Of a stretch of 64,000 nucleotides of DNA, positions 8,527 through 18,642 are shown one piece after another. Source of the DNA: Corynebacterium gallinarum (lineage in GTDB: Bacteria; Actinomycetota; Actinomycetes; Mycobacteriales; Mycobacteriaceae); contig NZ_JACSPR010000002.1 of the NCBI RefSeq assembly GCF_014837045.1, positions 398,102-462,101 on the forward strand, read 5' to 3'. The notes beneath the pieces were generated by a model. The model did not search any database. It was given only the letters and a program-made list of their open reading frames with translations, and had not been told where the DNA came from. Both the position numbers and the translations under genes were made by a program. Each line of letters begins with the position of its first letter. The first letter of the stretch is position 1.

Positions 8527-9561
8527 TTAGAACACGACGAGCAGCGGCCCGAAGGTCATGACCAGACCGACGATACCGGCCAGCACCATGCTGAATCTGT
8601 CACGCGAGGTGCGCAGCGCATGGACCAGACCAACCATGCCGAGGGTGACCGCGACAGCGAGGATGGCCACCAGCCAGTTGCTCAGGCGCTCCCACAACAT
8701 CTCGAAGGCGAGGAACACGGCGGCGCCGAGCACCACACCCACGATGGCCATGAGCAGCACGGAGAACACCGAGATCTTGCCGGGCTCCTCGTCGGCATCC
8801 TCGTGGTCCTCGTCCCGGTCGGTGGCGTCGATCTGGTCGAAGTCACCGGTGATCGCATCCATCTGGGTGGTGTCCGCGGGTGAGGCACCGGCCGCGGCGA
8901 ACTCTGCGTCGGCTGCCTCCTCGCCGGTGGCTCCGGCAGCTGGTGTTGCCGGTGCTGGCTTCACCGCTGAGGGTGGGACCACCGGGAAGGCACCGGTGGT
9001 GAGACGGATCGGGTCCTTCTCATCAACGATGCTCAACACGATGGTCTCGTCGGTGCTCGGGGCGGGACGCGCGGGCGCGTCCTTCTCCGCCGTGTCTGTT
9101 GCACTGTCCTTGACCACCGAGAGCTTCGGCTCGGCCTTGGGTGCCGGCTTGTCGACGACCTTCTCCGTCGCCAGTTCAGCGGCCTTGGGCGCGGGCGTGC
9201 TTGTCGACGCCTTCTGCCCCGGCTTCTTATCCACCGCGGGCTTGGCAGCGGGCTTCGCAGCTGGCGTTGCCGGTGTCTTCGCGGGCTGCTCAGACTTCGG
9301 CTCTGCCTTAGGCTCGGGCTTCGGCTCTGCCTTCTGTTCCGGCTTCTGTTCCGGCTCGGCTGGATCGTCGATCTTGACGGCCGAATGCTTGGACTCGACC
9401 GGCTTCTCCTTCACCGCTGGAATGGAGCCGGTCAGCTCGGCGACGGAGATGCCACCATCTTCGATGCTGCGACGTCGGCGACGCCGGGGGGCATCCGTGG
9501 AATGTCCCTCCTTCGCGGCCCTGGCCATCAGCTCTGCGACTGTAAGCTTCTCTTCACTCAT
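8527..9561 (-). CDS. Membrane protein with long Pro/Ala/Lys-rich cytoplasmic domain
   Basis: The 344-residue product starts MSEEKLTVAELMARAAKEG and has a basic patch (DAPRRRRRRSIEDGG). It continues with about 150 residues of low-complexity KPEPKAEPKSE-type sequence, and ends with three or four hydrophobic segments after residue 260 (SVFSVLLMAIVGVVLGAAVF onward). AAAGGAG lies 10 bases before the ATG. It follows ppx by 24 bp, so both are likely cotranscribed. Similar low-complexity membrane proteins occur at this place in corynebacteria. No enzymatic domain is visible and function is unknown. Confidence 0.75.
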   Translation of the reverse strand: MSEEKLTVAELMARAAKEGHSTDAPRRRRRRSIEDGGISVAELTGSIPAVKEKPVESKHSAVKIDDPAEPEQKPEQKAEPKPEPKAEPKSEQPAKTPATPAAKPAAKPAVDKKPGQKASTSTPAPKAAELATEKVVDKPAPKAEPKLSVVKDSATDTAEKDAPARPAPSTDETIVLSIVDEKDPIRLTTGAFPVVPPSAVKPAPATPAAGATGEEAADAEFAAAGASPADTTQMDAITGDFDQIDATDRDEDHEDADEEPGKISVFSVLLMAIVGVVLGAAVFLAFEMLWERLSNWLVAILAVAVTLGMVGLVHALRTSRDRFSMVLAGIVGLVMTFGPLLVVF

Positions 9562-9585
9562 TGTTGGCCAACTCCTTTCCGTAAC

Positions 9586-10515
9586 TCACTCAAGTCCCTT
9601 GTCGATTCGCGTGAAGATGACACCCTCACGCAACGCCCAGGGGCAGATCTCAACCTTCTCGATTTCCAACGCACGCATGGCCGCCTCGGCCACGAGCGCT
9701 CCCGCCACGATCTGATGCGAACGGTCGGCACTGATGCCCTCCAGCTCGGCGCGGTCAGCTGCGGTCATGCGTGAGATGAAGGCGATGAGCTGACGCAGAC
9801 CCGGGGCGGTGAGGGTGCGTGTGACGTGGGGGCCCGCCGAGGAGGGCGCCGCACCGGTCAGGCGTGCCAGGGTGCGGAAGGTCTTGGAGGTTCCCACCGC
9901 CAGGCGTGCCGGGCCGAGGGTGCGGATCTGGCGTGACGGTTCGATCAGTTCAGCGTCGATGTAGTCGCGCAGCAGGTTGATCTTCTTGCGGCCGGGCGGG
10001 TCGGTGTCGAACCACTGGTGGGTCAGACGACCGGCACCGAGATCGAGCGAGAAGGCCATGTCCGGGTCCTCATCGGAACCGGAGGAGATCTCTAGGGAAC
10101 CACCACCGATATCGAGGTTGGTGATCCGTCCGGCGGACCAGCCGTACCAGCGACGCACCGCCAGGAAGGTCTGGCGGGCCTCATCCTCACCGCTGAGAAT
10201 GCTCAGGCGGATACCGGTTTCCTGCTCCACATGATCAAGAACCGCTTCACTGTTGGTGGCTGAACGCACGGCGGAGGTAGCGAACGGCATGAGTTCTGCG
10301 CAGCCGAGTTTCTCCGCCAGTTCGGCGGCCTCGCCGACCGCGGAGGTAAGCTTGTTCACTCCTTTGTCGCTGATCGCCCCGGTGTCGTCGAGAAGCTCAA
10401 CGAGACGCAACGGGGTACGCCAATTGCTCATAGGGGTGGGATGCCCACCGGTACGAGCGTCTACCGCAATAAGATGGACAGTGTTACTGCCCACGTCCAA
10501 TACACCTAATCTCAC
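9586..10515 (-). CDS. ppx2: Exopolyphosphatase (Ppx/GppA family)
   Basis: Ppx/GppA enzymes release phosphate from polyphosphate or hydrolyse pppGpp. The 309-residue protein has the two sugar-kinase-like phosphate-binding motifs DVGSNTVHLIAVD near the N-terminus and LDIGGGSLEI near residue 140. It is short, lacking the C-terminal HD-like domain of E. coli Ppx. The C. glutamicum protein from the same context (PPX2) is a characterized exopolyphosphatase. It starts at a GTG (10515). Possible partners in phosphate handling are senX3-regX3, 4 kb away. Confidence 0.88.
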   Translation of the reverse strand: MRLGVLDVGSNTVHLIAVDARTGGHPTPMSNWRTPLRLVELLDDTGAISDKGVNKLTSAVGEAAELAEKLGCAELMPFATSAVRSATNSEAVLDHVEQETGIRLSILSGEDEARQTFLAVRRWYGWSAGRITNLDIGGGSLEISSGSDEDPDMAFSLDLGAGRLTHQWFDTDPPGRKKINLLRDYIDAELIEPSRQIRTLGPARLAVGTSKTFRTLARLTGAAPSSAGPHVTRTLTAPGLRQLIAFISRMTAADRAELEGISADRSHQIVAGALVAEAAMRALEIEKVEICPWALREGVIFTRIDKGLE

Positions 10516-10548
10516 ACCTAAAGGTTAGTCGGTCTAGGGTGACAAAGT

Positions 10549-11523
10549 GTGAATTGGTCTTCTTCGTCCTCGGTTTTCCTCGGTTTCCCGGAAACCTCCC
10601 CCGCTGCCGCCTCCATCCGCAGGGGTGAGGAGCTTCCTCCTGATTTCCCTCGTGAATGGTATGAATTCACCAATCCAACGGATGTTGATCATCAGTTCAG
10701 CATCGATCTCACGTGGCTGGAATCCCACTGGAACTGCACGTTCGGCACCCCCGATTGTCTGGGAGTGGACAGCACTAACACTGATGTGGGGTGCTGTACC
10801 CACGGTGCCTTCCTCGCCGATGAGACCGACCGCGATCAGTTGTATGACGCCGTCGCGGAGATGCCCGCGAAGTACTGGCAGCTGCGTCCCGCGGGGGTGA
10901 AGGAGTTCTACGCGACCGATGACGGCACGGAAATCGAGCCCTGGTTGGAGTGGGATGAGCTCGATGACGAGGACGGCAATCCGGAGCCCGCACTGAAAAC
11001 CCGCACGGTGGATGGCGCCTGCATCTTCGCCAACCGACGCGGGTGGGCGACCGGCCCGGGATGCGCGCTACATCAGTGGGGCGCTGCGGAAGGACGCGAC
11101 CTGACCGTCGTCAAGCCCGAGGTCTGCTGGCAGGTCCCGCTGCGCCGACTGGAGGCCTACGAGGAGCGTGCCGACGGCCACGAGATCCTGCGCACCACCA
11201 TCACCGAGTACAACCGCCGCGGCTGGGGCAACGGCGGGGAGGATTTCGACTGGTTCTGCACCACCTCCCCCAGGTGCCACACCGGCGGCGAACCGGTGTG
11301 GATCACCCAGGAAAACGAGCTGCGCGCCCTGATGGGCGATGAATCCTACGAGGTGCTGGCCACCCATCTGCGCCACCGTGCCACCGCCGCCGAGGCCGTG
11401 GAGGAGACCCTGTCACCGTCGGCACGGGACAGCCTCTTCAGCACGCACCCCACCACCGCGCTCGTCAGATCAGGACAGTGGGACCGGGCTGAGGCCGACC
11501 GGAAGGCCGGCCTCAGTGAGTAG
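10549..11523 (+). CDS. Conserved Cys-rich protein, DUF3109-like
   Basis: The 324-residue protein has a conserved set of cysteines: [52 protein letters not shown] and [12 protein letters not shown]. This pattern resembles the DUF3109/YkgJ-like group of putative zinc or iron chelating proteins. No membrane segment is present. The start is taken at the GTG 10549, 33 bp from the divergent ppx; the first 15 residues are Ser-rich and may be untranslated. Role unknown; metal-cluster binding is an inference from cysteine spacing. Confidence 0.7.
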   Translation: MNWSSSSSVFLGFPETSPAAASIRRGEELPPDFPREWYEFTNPTDVDHQFSIDLTWLESHWNCTFGTPDCLGVDSTNTDVGCCTHGAFLADETDRDQLYDAVAEMPAKYWQLRPAGVKEFYATDDGTEIEPWLEWDELDDEDGNPEPALKTRTVDGACIFANRRGWATGPGCALHQWGAAEGRDLTVVKPEVCWQVPLRRLEAYEERADGHEILRTTITEYNRRGWGNGGEDFDWFCTTSPRCHTGGEPVWITQENELRALMGDESYEVLATHLRHRATAAEAVEETLSPSARDSLFSTHPTTALVRSGQWDRAEADRKAGLSE

Positions 11524-11690
11524 GGATCAGTCCGCCGGGACAGTGCTGTGTAACGATCCTGTCCACCCCGGCGGTTAAGATGGGGGAACTTATATGTTCT
11601 GATGTCCCCCACGGCTAACGGGTGCCGGCTGCCGGTACTGGTGCCGGTGGCGGGGAACGATCTGGATGAACCACACGAAACTCACCGACG

Positions 11691-11756
11691 AGGAGGTCTG
11701 ATATCTCTCACCGAGGTGTAGCCGGGGAACAGGACGCACACAGCCGCCCGGGCACA
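11691..11756 (+). pseudogene. Possible remnant of an ABC-transporter ATPase gene start
   Basis: AGGAGG at 11691-11696 is followed by codons reading I-S-L-T-E-V and then TAG at 11719-11721. I-S-L-T-E-V is typical of the first residues of FtsE/MacB-type ATPases, which normally precede a permease such as the one starting at 11757. No Walker motif is present anywhere in 11524-11756 and no proper start codon remains. I infer that an ATPase gene was deleted. This is a weak reading of a short stretch. Upstream, 11524-11690 holds nothing else clear. Confidence 0.3.
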
Positions 11757-14399
11757 GTGTCCACCTTCCTGCACTCCCCCCTCCGCAAAACCACCTGGCG
11801 CAGCGTGGTGGCCAACAAGGTGCGCATGGCGTTGACCATCCTCTCCGTGGTCCTGGGCACCGCGTTCCTCTGTGGATCGCTGTTGCTCACCGACTCCCTG
11901 GAGCGGTCATTCCTGTCCATCATCGACGCCGGCGTGGAGGGCGTGGATGTCGGTGTCATCGGCACCCAGAACAACCGTGCGGGTGTCCCCTTCGAGGTGG
12001 TCGAGGAGATCAAGGCCTACCCGCAGGTCCGGGCCGTCAACATCGTCGGTGACGGTCCCGGCATGCCGTCGGGTACCTCGGCGGTGGGGCAGTCCGCCCT
12101 CATCCTCACCGATTCCTCCGGTGAACCGCTGCAGGCCGGGTCGTCCGGCACCCACCCCTTCGCCGTCTACCAACCCGGTAATTGGGTCGGACCGGAACCC
12201 GAGGTGACCGAGGGCAGGGCGCCGGTGGACGATGATGAGATCATCGTCAATGTCTCCGCCGCCGACCGTGGGGACCTGCAGGTGGGTGATGAGGTCACCG
12301 TGATCACCCCGACCGAACGCATCGAGGCGAACATCTCCGGGGTGTTTGAATCGAAATCGGATGTGGCCGGCTGGGTCGGCATCGGGTTCGCCGAGGATCG
12401 TTATCTGGAGTTGTTCACCGACGGATCCAACGCCTCCCAGATCGTCATCGCGGTCCACGACGGGGTGGATCCGATGGAGGTGCGCAACCAGATCGGGCGG
12501 ACCTACCGGTTCCTCACCCCGCTGCTGCCCGAGCAGATCATCGAGCGCACCACCGGGGATACCGCCAGCCAGCTGGAGTTCATCACCTACATCCTCATCG
12601 CCTTCGCGGTGATCGCACTGATCGTGGGTGCCTTCATCATCGCCAACACCTTCGCCATGATCGTCGGCCAGCGCACCAGTGAGTTCGCACTGCTCCGCAG
12701 CATCGGGGTGTCCTCCTTCCAGATCGGTTTCTCCGTGGTCATGGAGGCCGTTGTCATCGGCCTGATCGGTGGTGTCCTGGGCCTGGTGGTGGGTGTGGCG
12801 GTGATCCACGCGCTGGTGATCATCCTCAACCAGACCGGCAGTGAACTGTCCTCCATCGAGATCTCCTACGCCACCGGTGCCTTCCTCATCCCGTTGTTCT
12901 TCGCGCTGGCCGCGACCATCATCTCCGCCATCGCACCGGCACGGCGCGCAGGTAATCTGCCACCCGTCCAGGCCTTCGAATCAGCCGACAACCGGCGGTT
13001 CACCCGGTCGATGACGGCCACTCTGCTGGCCACCGCCCTGATCACCCTGGCCATCAGCATCATCGTCGCCGGTGGGTTGGTCTCCGCGGTCAATGATGAG
13101 GAACTGGGCACCGAGCCCCGGCTGGGTCTCATCGCCGTCGGTGCGCTGCTGCTGTTCAGCGGTATCGCCCTGATCGGTCCGGGTTTGGTGCGGGCGATCA
13201 GCCGGACCCTGGGTGTGGTGGTGTGTGCGCCCTTCGGCGCCATCGGTCGTCTCGCCCAGCGCAACACCCTGCGCAACCCGCGTCGTTCGGCCACCACCGC
13301 CCTCGCGGTGACCCTGAGCGTGGGGCTGGTCTCGTGTGTGGGTGTCATCGGCGCCACCACCCGGGCCAGCGTGTTCAATACGGTGGAATCCTCCATCACG
13401 GCCTCCTTCGTCCTCGATTCCATCGGTGGTACCGCCGTCCCCGGCCAACCCGCCGGTGGTTCCCGATCACTGTCGCTGTCGGCTGCGGTGGCACCCCATG
13501 TGGCCACCACCGAGGGCGTGGAGGATCTCGGCGTGCTGATGACCGCCCCCCTGCAGGCCAACGGCTGGGACAATGAGGCCACCACCGTGTTCCGGGGTGA
13601 TATCGACACCTTCATGGACATCTCCGTGCGCTCCGGTGAGGCCTTTACCGATGAGGAACCGGGGGCGATGATCTCCACGACATACGCCAGCCAGTCCGAT
13701 CTCGGGGTGGGTGACACCATCACCCTCAACCCCTATGGCGCCGATGGTGGCATCCGGATCCCCATCACCGGTGTGTACGCGGAAACCGGTCTGCTCGGCC
13801 ACATGGCCATCAACTTCCCGGCCGCCGAACGTGTCCTGACCTCACCGTCGGCCTATCACCGCTCCCAGGTGTTCATCACCCCGGATGGGTCTGTCACCGA
13901 CCAGCAGCTGCGGGAGAACCTCACCCAGGCGGTCAGCCAGTTCCTGGTGGTGCAGGTCAAGAACAAGGATGAGTTCCGCGGCGGCCTGGGCACCCAGATC
14001 AACCAGCTGCTCGGCATCGTCTACGGTCTGCTCGCCCTGGCGGTGGTCATCGCGGTGCTCGGCATCGTCAACACCCTGTTCCTCTCCCTGAGTGAACGCA
14101 CCCGGGAACTGGGGATCCTGCGGGCCAACGGCGTGCAGCGCACACAGATCAGAACCATGGTCACCCTGGAATCGGTGATCCTGTCCCTCCACGGTGCGAT
14201 CTTCGGCATCGCGGTGGGTACCTTCCTGGGCTGGGGTGTGGTCAGTGCCCTGCGCAGCCGTGGCATGGCCCCGGTGGAGTTCCCGTGGACCCAGATCGGC
14301 TGGATGCTCCTGGCCGCGGTGGTCATCGGTGCGATCGCAGCGCTCATCCCGGCGCACATGGCCTCCCGCACCGCCCCGCTGGAAGCCATCAGTTCCTGA
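11757..14399 (+). CDS. FtsX/MacB-type ABC transporter permease, 880 aa
   Basis: The protein has an N-terminal membrane segment (about residues 22-44, MALTILSVVLGTAFLCGSLLL) and a periplasm-facing MacB-PCD-like domain. A first FtsX block of membrane helices follows at about 275-400, then more helices at about 420-500, a second extracytoplasmic domain, and a second FtsX block at about 765-870 (ELGILRANGVQRTQIRTMV is the typical coupling loop). Double-length permeases like this move lipoproteins or lipids, or control cell-wall hydrolases, with a separate ATPase. No ATPase gene is adjacent. Start is GTG 11757 with a poor ribosome site. Confidence 0.85.
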   Translation: MSTFLHSPLRKTTWRSVVANKVRMALTILSVVLGTAFLCGSLLLTDSLERSFLSIIDAGVEGVDVGVIGTQNNRAGVPFEVVEEIKAYPQVRAVNIVGDGPGMPSGTSAVGQSALILTDSSGEPLQAGSSGTHPFAVYQPGNWVGPEPEVTEGRAPVDDDEIIVNVSAADRGDLQVGDEVTVITPTERIEANISGVFESKSDVAGWVGIGFAEDRYLELFTDGSNASQIVIAVHDGVDPMEVRNQIGRTYRFLTPLLPEQIIERTTGDTASQLEFITYILIAFAVIALIVGAFIIANTFAMIVGQRTSEFALLRSIGVSSFQIGFSVVMEAVVIGLIGGVLGLVVGVAVIHALVIILNQTGSELSSIEISYATGAFLIPLFFALAATIISAIAPARRAGNLPPVQAFESADNRRFTRSMTATLLATALITLAISIIVAGGLVSAVNDEELGTEPRLGLIAVGALLLFSGIALIGPGLVRAISRTLGVVVCAPFGAIGRLAQRNTLRNPRRSATTALAVTLSVGLVSCVGVIGATTRASVFNTVESSITASFVLDSIGGTAVPGQPAGGSRSLSLSAAVAPHVATTEGVEDLGVLMTAPLQANGWDNEATTVFRGDIDTFMDISVRSGEAFTDEEPGAMISTTYASQSDLGVGDTITLNPYGADGGIRIPITGVYAETGLLGHMAINFPAAERVLTSPSAYHRSQVFITPDGSVTDQQLRENLTQAVSQFLVVQVKNKDEFRGGLGTQINQLLGIVYGLLALAVVIAVLGIVNTLFLSLSERTRELGILRANGVQRTQIRTMVTLESVILSLHGAIFGIAVGTFLGWGVVSALRSRGMAPVEFPWTQIGWMLLAAVVIGAIAALIPAHMASRTAPLEAISS

Positions 14400-14407
14400 C
14401 ATGCCGG

Positions 14408-14452
14408 AAGGCGGGTGCCACCTCCCCAGACCCGGGAGATGGCACCCGCCTT
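14408..14452 (+). terminator. Rho-independent terminator
   Basis: AAGGCGGGTGCCA (14408-14420) and its complement (14440-14452) form a 13-bp stem ending in TT. It lies between the convergent ABC permease and regX3 genes and probably serves both. Confidence 0.85.
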
Positions 14453-14472
14453 GTGCATGTGATCAGACGGTT

Positions 14473-15171
14473 CTACAGCTCGTACTTGTAGCCCAGCCCG
14501 CGCACGGTCACGAGGTGACGGGGGCGTGAGGGCTCCTCCTCGATCTTGGAGCGCAGCCGCTTGACGTGGACATCCAGGGTCTTGGTGTCGCCGACATAAT
14601 CGGCACCCCAGATGCGGTCGATGAGCTGACCGCGGGTGAGCACACGGCCGGCGTTGCGCAGGAGGTATTCCAGCAGGTCGAATTCCTTCAGCGGCATGTT
14701 GACCGCCTTTCCGTCGACGGTGACGGTGTGGCTGTCCACATCCATGCGCACGCGTCCACCCTCGAGGACCTGGTCGTCGAGGTCATCCTCGGCGGCCTCG
14801 GCCTCGGTGTCCCCGCGGCGGCGCAGCACCGCGCGGATGCGGGCGATGAGCTCGCGGGAGGAGTACGGCTTGGTCACATAGTCATCGGCGCCGAGTTCCA
14901 GACCGACAACCTTGTCGATCTCGGAGTCACGCGCCGTCACCATGATCACCGGCACGTTGGACACCAGGCGCAGTTCCTTGCACACATCGGTTCCGGACAT
15001 GCCCGGCAGCATGAGATCGAGCAGGACAATGTCAATGTCGTTTCTGCTGAATTCCACGAGTGCGGTGGGACCATCGCCTGCGATGATGGTGTCAAAGCCT
15101 TCTTTTCTGAGGAGGAAGGCCAAAGGATCCGCCAACGATTCCTCATCTTCAACGATCAGGATGGTCGTCAT
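14473..15171 (-). CDS. regX3: Two-component response regulator RegX3
   Basis: A 232-residue OmpR/PhoB-type regulator. The receiver domain has the acidic pair in IVEDEE, the phosphoacceptor Asp52 in LLDLMLPGMSG and the signalling Lys in DDYVTKPYS. The C-terminal winged helix (about 130-232) ends in VRGLGYKYEL. RegX3 is the phosphate-starvation regulator paired with SenX3 in mycobacteria. Its ATG overlaps the senX3 stop by 4 bases (ATGA), so translation is coupled. Confidence 0.95.
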   Translation of the reverse strand: MTTILIVEDEESLADPLAFLLRKEGFDTIIAGDGPTALVEFSRNDIDIVLLDLMLPGMSGTDVCKELRLVSNVPVIMVTARDSEIDKVVGLELGADDYVTKPYSSRELIARIRAVLRRRGDTEAEAAEDDLDDQVLEGGRVRMDVDSHTVTVDGKAVNMPLKEFDLLEYLLRNAGRVLTRGQLIDRIWGADYVGDTKTLDVHVKRLRSKIEEEPSRPRHLVTVRGLGYKYEL

Positions 15172-16409
15172 GTTTTTTCCTTTCGGCGTCCGGTTACCTT
15201 GGACGCGGTCGAGCGAAGCGTGGAATCCCGACCCACACGCTGGGGGGTTTCAGCGGGGGCTTCTGATTCTGGGTGGTACACGGGTAGTTCAAGGGTGAAG
15301 GTGGAGCCTGTTCCCGGCCGTGACCAGAGACTGATATTACCGCCGTGATTAGCCATCACATGTTTGACAATAGCCAATCCGAGACCGGTTCCGCCGGTTT
15401 GCCGGGATCTGGCCTTGTCCACCCGGAAGAAACGCTCGAAGACACGGCCCTGATCCTCCGGTGCGATTCCGATGCCTCGGTCGGTCACCCGGATCATCAC
15501 CACATCATTGCGGACGTTCTGGGACACCGAGACCGGCATGGACTGCGGGGAGTAGTTGATGGCGTTGCTGATCAGGTTGGCCAGGGCTGTGACCAGCAGG
15601 GATCGCTCGGCGCTGACCCACACGCCGGTGCGGTCACCGCGGACCAGTTCGATCTGGGCGTTGTCGGCAGCGAGCTGGGTCCGCTCGATCGCCTCGTCGA
15701 TGATGTCATCGACCTTGACCGGCTCCATGTCGGGCAGACGTTCCGCACCCTGCAGTTTGGACAGGGAGATCAGCTCGTTGATCATATCGGCCATGCGGTG
15801 GGCCTCCCGGTGCAGGCGGGTACCGAAGTATTCCACCTGTTCCGGGTCATCGACGGCTTCCATGAGGGCCTCCGCCAGCAGCGCCATGCCACCGACGGGG
15901 GTCTTGAGCTCGTGGGAGACGTTGGCCACGAAATCACGGCGGGCGGATTCCATGCGCACATTCTCGGATTCGTCGGTGGCGTAGATGATGACGAAGCGGT
16001 CGTCGATAAGCGTCAGGGGTTTGACGACCGCCTGCACCGCCGTGACCCGGTTACCCGGGCGACGGGGGTTGACCGAGGGGTTGACGTCCAGGGTGTGGGT
16101 GTCCTTGTCATCGAAGGCTTCCTGCGCCACCCGCCAGACATCACTGTTGACGGTGCGTTGGTGCACGATACCCAGCGCGTGGGCCCGGCTGTTGGAGAGG
16201 ATGACCTCCCCGGTGCGGTCCACCACGGTGATACCGGTGGGCGAGCCCTGAATGGCCAGGTGGAGAACCTGGCCGACCGTGGTCACCTGGTTCTCCACGA
16301 GGGTGGTGGCGGACTTATGTCGGCGGAGCCGTTCCTTCACCCAGCCGTAGGCAGGTAAGGCGAGGCCAGCAATGGCCGCGCCCAGGAGGAATGCGAAAAA
16401 AGTGTTCAC
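15168..16409 (-). CDS. senX3: Two-component sensor histidine kinase SenX3
   Basis: The 413-residue protein has one clear N-terminal membrane helix (residues 1-24), a PAS-like sensor region (about 45-150), the phosphoacceptor His166 in FVANVSHELKTPVG, and the ATPase domain with N box and G boxes (DRGIGIAPEDQG, GTGLGLAIVKHVM). SenX3 controls RegX3 under phosphate limitation. The mycobacterial protein is usually drawn with two membrane segments, but only one is obvious here. Start is GTG 16409, 39 bp downstream of gpmA on the same strand. Confidence 0.94.
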   Translation of the reverse strand: MNTFFAFLLGAAIAGLALPAYGWVKERLRRHKSATTLVENQVTTVGQVLHLAIQGSPTGITVVDRTGEVILSNSRAHALGIVHQRTVNSDVWRVAQEAFDDKDTHTLDVNPSVNPRRPGNRVTAVQAVVKPLTLIDDRFVIIYATDESENVRMESARRDFVANVSHELKTPVGGMALLAEALMEAVDDPEQVEYFGTRLHREAHRMADMINELISLSKLQGAERLPDMEPVKVDDIIDEAIERTQLAADNAQIELVRGDRTGVWVSAERSLLVTALANLISNAINYSPQSMPVSVSQNVRNDVVMIRVTDRGIGIAPEDQGRVFERFFRVDKARSRQTGGTGLGLAIVKHVMANHGGNISLWSRPGTGSTFTLELPVYHPESEAPAETPQRVGRDSTLRSTASKVTGRRKEKT

Positions 16410-16448
16410 CTAAAACCGACAGTACTGTCCTTAAATTGCAACCAGGTC

Positions 16449-17195
16449 CTACTTGCCGCCCTGGTTGGCCACGGCGGCTGCACCTGCGGCGGCAGCCTCG
16501 GGGTCGAGGTAGGTACCACCGGGGTTGACCACGGTGCCCTCTGGGGTGATCTCGTAGACCAGTGGGATGCCGGTGGGGATGTTCAGCTCGGCGATGTCAT
16601 CGTCGGAGATGTTGTCCAGGTACTTGACCAGGGCGCGCAGGGAGTTGCCGTGCGCGGCGACCAGGACGTTCTCACCCTTCTTGGCGCGGGGGAGGATCTC
16701 CTCCTCGAAGTACGGGATGAAACGCTCCACGACGTCCTTGAGGCACTCGGTGCGCGGGACGGACTCGAGGTCCTTGTACCGCACGTCGCCAGCCTGGGAG
16801 TACTCGGCGTCATCGGCGAGCTCCGGTGGCGGGGTGCCGTAGGAACGACGCCATGCCATGTACTGCTCGTCGCCGTACTTGTCCTTGGTTTCGGCCTTGT
16901 TCAGGCCCTGCAGCGCACCGTAGTGGCGCTCGTTGAGACGCCAATCGCGCACCACGGGGATCCAGTGGCGGTCGGCGGCATCCAGTGCCAGGTTGGCGGT
17001 GCGGATCGCACGACGCAGCAGGGAGGTGTAGACCACGTCGGGCAGAACATTGTTCTCCACGAGTAGTTCGCCGCCGCGCTTGGCCTCGGCCTCGCCGATG
17101 GTGGTCAGGTTGACATCCACCCATCCGGTGAACTGGTTGGAGGCGTTCCACGCACTCTGTCCGTGACGAAGAAGAATCAGTTTTCCGTTAGTCAT
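16449..17195 (-). CDS. gpmA: 2,3-bisphosphoglycerate-dependent phosphoglycerate mutase
   Basis: Gpm interconverts 3- and 2-phosphoglycerate in glycolysis. The 248-residue product has the catalytic His in [12 protein letters not shown] (His11), [13 protein letters not shown], and the second active-site His in [12 protein letters not shown]. The ATG at 17195 is preferred over an in-frame TTG two codons earlier. The last residues ([18 protein letters not shown]) form an Ala-rich tail common in actinobacteria. Same strand as mshA upstream and senX3 downstream. Confidence 0.97.
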   Translation of the reverse strand: MTNGKLILLRHGQSAWNASNQFTGWVDVNLTTIGEAEAKRGGELLVENNVLPDVVYTSLLRRAIRTANLALDAADRHWIPVVRDWRLNERHYGALQGLNKAETKDKYGDEQYMAWRRSYGTPPPELADDAEYSQAGDVRYKDLESVPRTECLKDVVERFIPYFEEEILPRAKKGENVLVAAHGNSLRALVKYLDNISDDDIAELNIPTGIPLVYEITPEGTVVNPGGTYLDPEAAAAGAAAVANQGGK

Positions 17196-17267
17196 AACCA
17201 ACAGTTTGCCACTTCGCCCGGGGTATTGCTTGCTGAATCACCCAACAATGGGGACATCACCCCCACC

Positions 17268-18542
17268 TTAATCCCAGCGCGCACCATCCGCCCGGCGCGG
17301 GATCCCCCCGTCGCATTCGGCGGTGGTGGCCTCGCTGTAGAGGGAGGACAGCTGTGTCGCGGTGGCCGCCCAGGAGAAGTTGCGGGCGTGTTCCACGGCG
17401 TCCTGGCCCATGCGGATGCGGGTCTCGTCGTCGTCAAGCAGCGTGGCCAGGGTGTCGGCCCACAGGGCCGGGTCGTGCCCGTCCACGAGCAGCCCGGTCT
17501 CCCCCTCCGCAACCGCGACTGGCAGGCCACCCACGCGCGCGGCCACCACGGGGGTTCCGGTCGCCTGGGCCTCCATGGCCACCAGGCCGAAGGATTCGTT
17601 GTAACTGGGCACCGCGATGATGTCGGCGGCGCGGTAGACGGCGACGAGCTCCTCGGGCGGGCGTGGGTCGAGGAAACGGATGCGCTTGTCGACGCCCAAC
17701 TCGATTGCCAGGTTGCGGTAGGTCTCGGGGGTTGCGCTCGGTCCGGAGGGACCACCACAGATCAGCACCCGCAGGTTGCGCTGCGGATCACGCTCCAGCA
17801 GTTCCGCGACCGCATGGATGAGCACCTGGGGGCCCTTGAAGGGCTGGAGGCGACCGACGAAGGCCACCACCTTCGCATGCAGCGGAACACCCAGCTCACG
17901 GCGGGACCGCTCGGTGGCGCGGTCATTGCCGGGGGTGTACAGCGCGATATCGGCACCGGGTGAGACCACACTGATCCGGCTGGGATCGGCATCATAGTGG
18001 TGCACCAGATCCGACAGTTCCTCCTGGGTGTTCACCGCCAGCACATCGGCGTTGTCCACCAGCTGCTGCTCACAGATGCGGCGGGCCTCGGATTCGGGGG
18101 TGTCCTCATCGGCGCGGTAGGAGTTCTTCACCGCGGCGAGCGTATGAGCGGTGTGCACCAGCGGGATGCGCCACAGATCCCGCATGAGCCACCCCACCTG
18201 GCCGGACAGCCAGTAGTGGGAGTGGATGAGGTCATATTCGATGCCACCCCGGCGGGTGAATTCCAGGACACCACCGGCAAACGCCGCCAGCTGGGTGGAC
18301 AACTCCTCCTTGGCCAGGCCTTCATAGGGGCCGGCAACGATGTTGATCACCCGCAGGTTGGGGGCCACCTGGACCACCTCCCCCTGGGAGGGGCGGGTGG
18401 CGCGGGTGAAGATGTCCACCTCCACACCCTGTCTGGCCAGTTCCGTGCCCGTGGACAGGATATAGACATTCATTCCGCCGGAGTCACCGGTGCCCGGCTG
18501 CTGCAGGGGCGAGGTGTGCATCGAGATCATGGCTACGCGCAT
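17268..18542 (-). CDS. mshA: D-inositol-3-phosphate glycosyltransferase MshA
   Basis: MshA transfers N-acetylglucosamine from UDP-GlcNAc to 1L-myo-inositol-1-phosphate, the first step of mycothiol synthesis. The 424-residue GT4 protein has the N-terminal glycine loop ([18 protein letters not shown]), [14 protein letters not shown], the donor-site segment [16 protein letters not shown], and the E-x7-E motif in [12 protein letters not shown]. The start fits the family. It shares a 100-bp divergent promoter region with the acyl-CoA synthetase gene. Confidence 0.95.
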   Translation of the reverse strand: MRVAMISMHTSPLQQPGTGDSGGMNVYILSTGTELARQGVEVDIFTRATRPSQGEVVQVAPNLRVINIVAGPYEGLAKEELSTQLAAFAGGVLEFTRRGGIEYDLIHSHYWLSGQVGWLMRDLWRIPLVHTAHTLAAVKNSYRADEDTPESEARRICEQQLVDNADVLAVNTQEELSDLVHHYDADPSRISVVSPGADIALYTPGNDRATERSRRELGVPLHAKVVAFVGRLQPFKGPQVLIHAVAELLERDPQRNLRVLICGGPSGPSATPETYRNLAIELGVDKRIRFLDPRPPEELVAVYRAADIIAVPSYNESFGLVAMEAQATGTPVVAARVGGLPVAVAEGETGLLVDGHDPALWADTLATLLDDDETRIRMGQDAVEHARNFSWAATATQLSSLYSEATTAECDGGIPRRADGARWD

Positions 18543-18642
18543 GGATTCATTCTAGGGATGCTGTGCGGGACCCGGCTTTAGGTGCCCTCTATATACTCGG
18601 AAAAAGATAGTGACGGTGAAGAACATTCTTGGAGGAACACCC

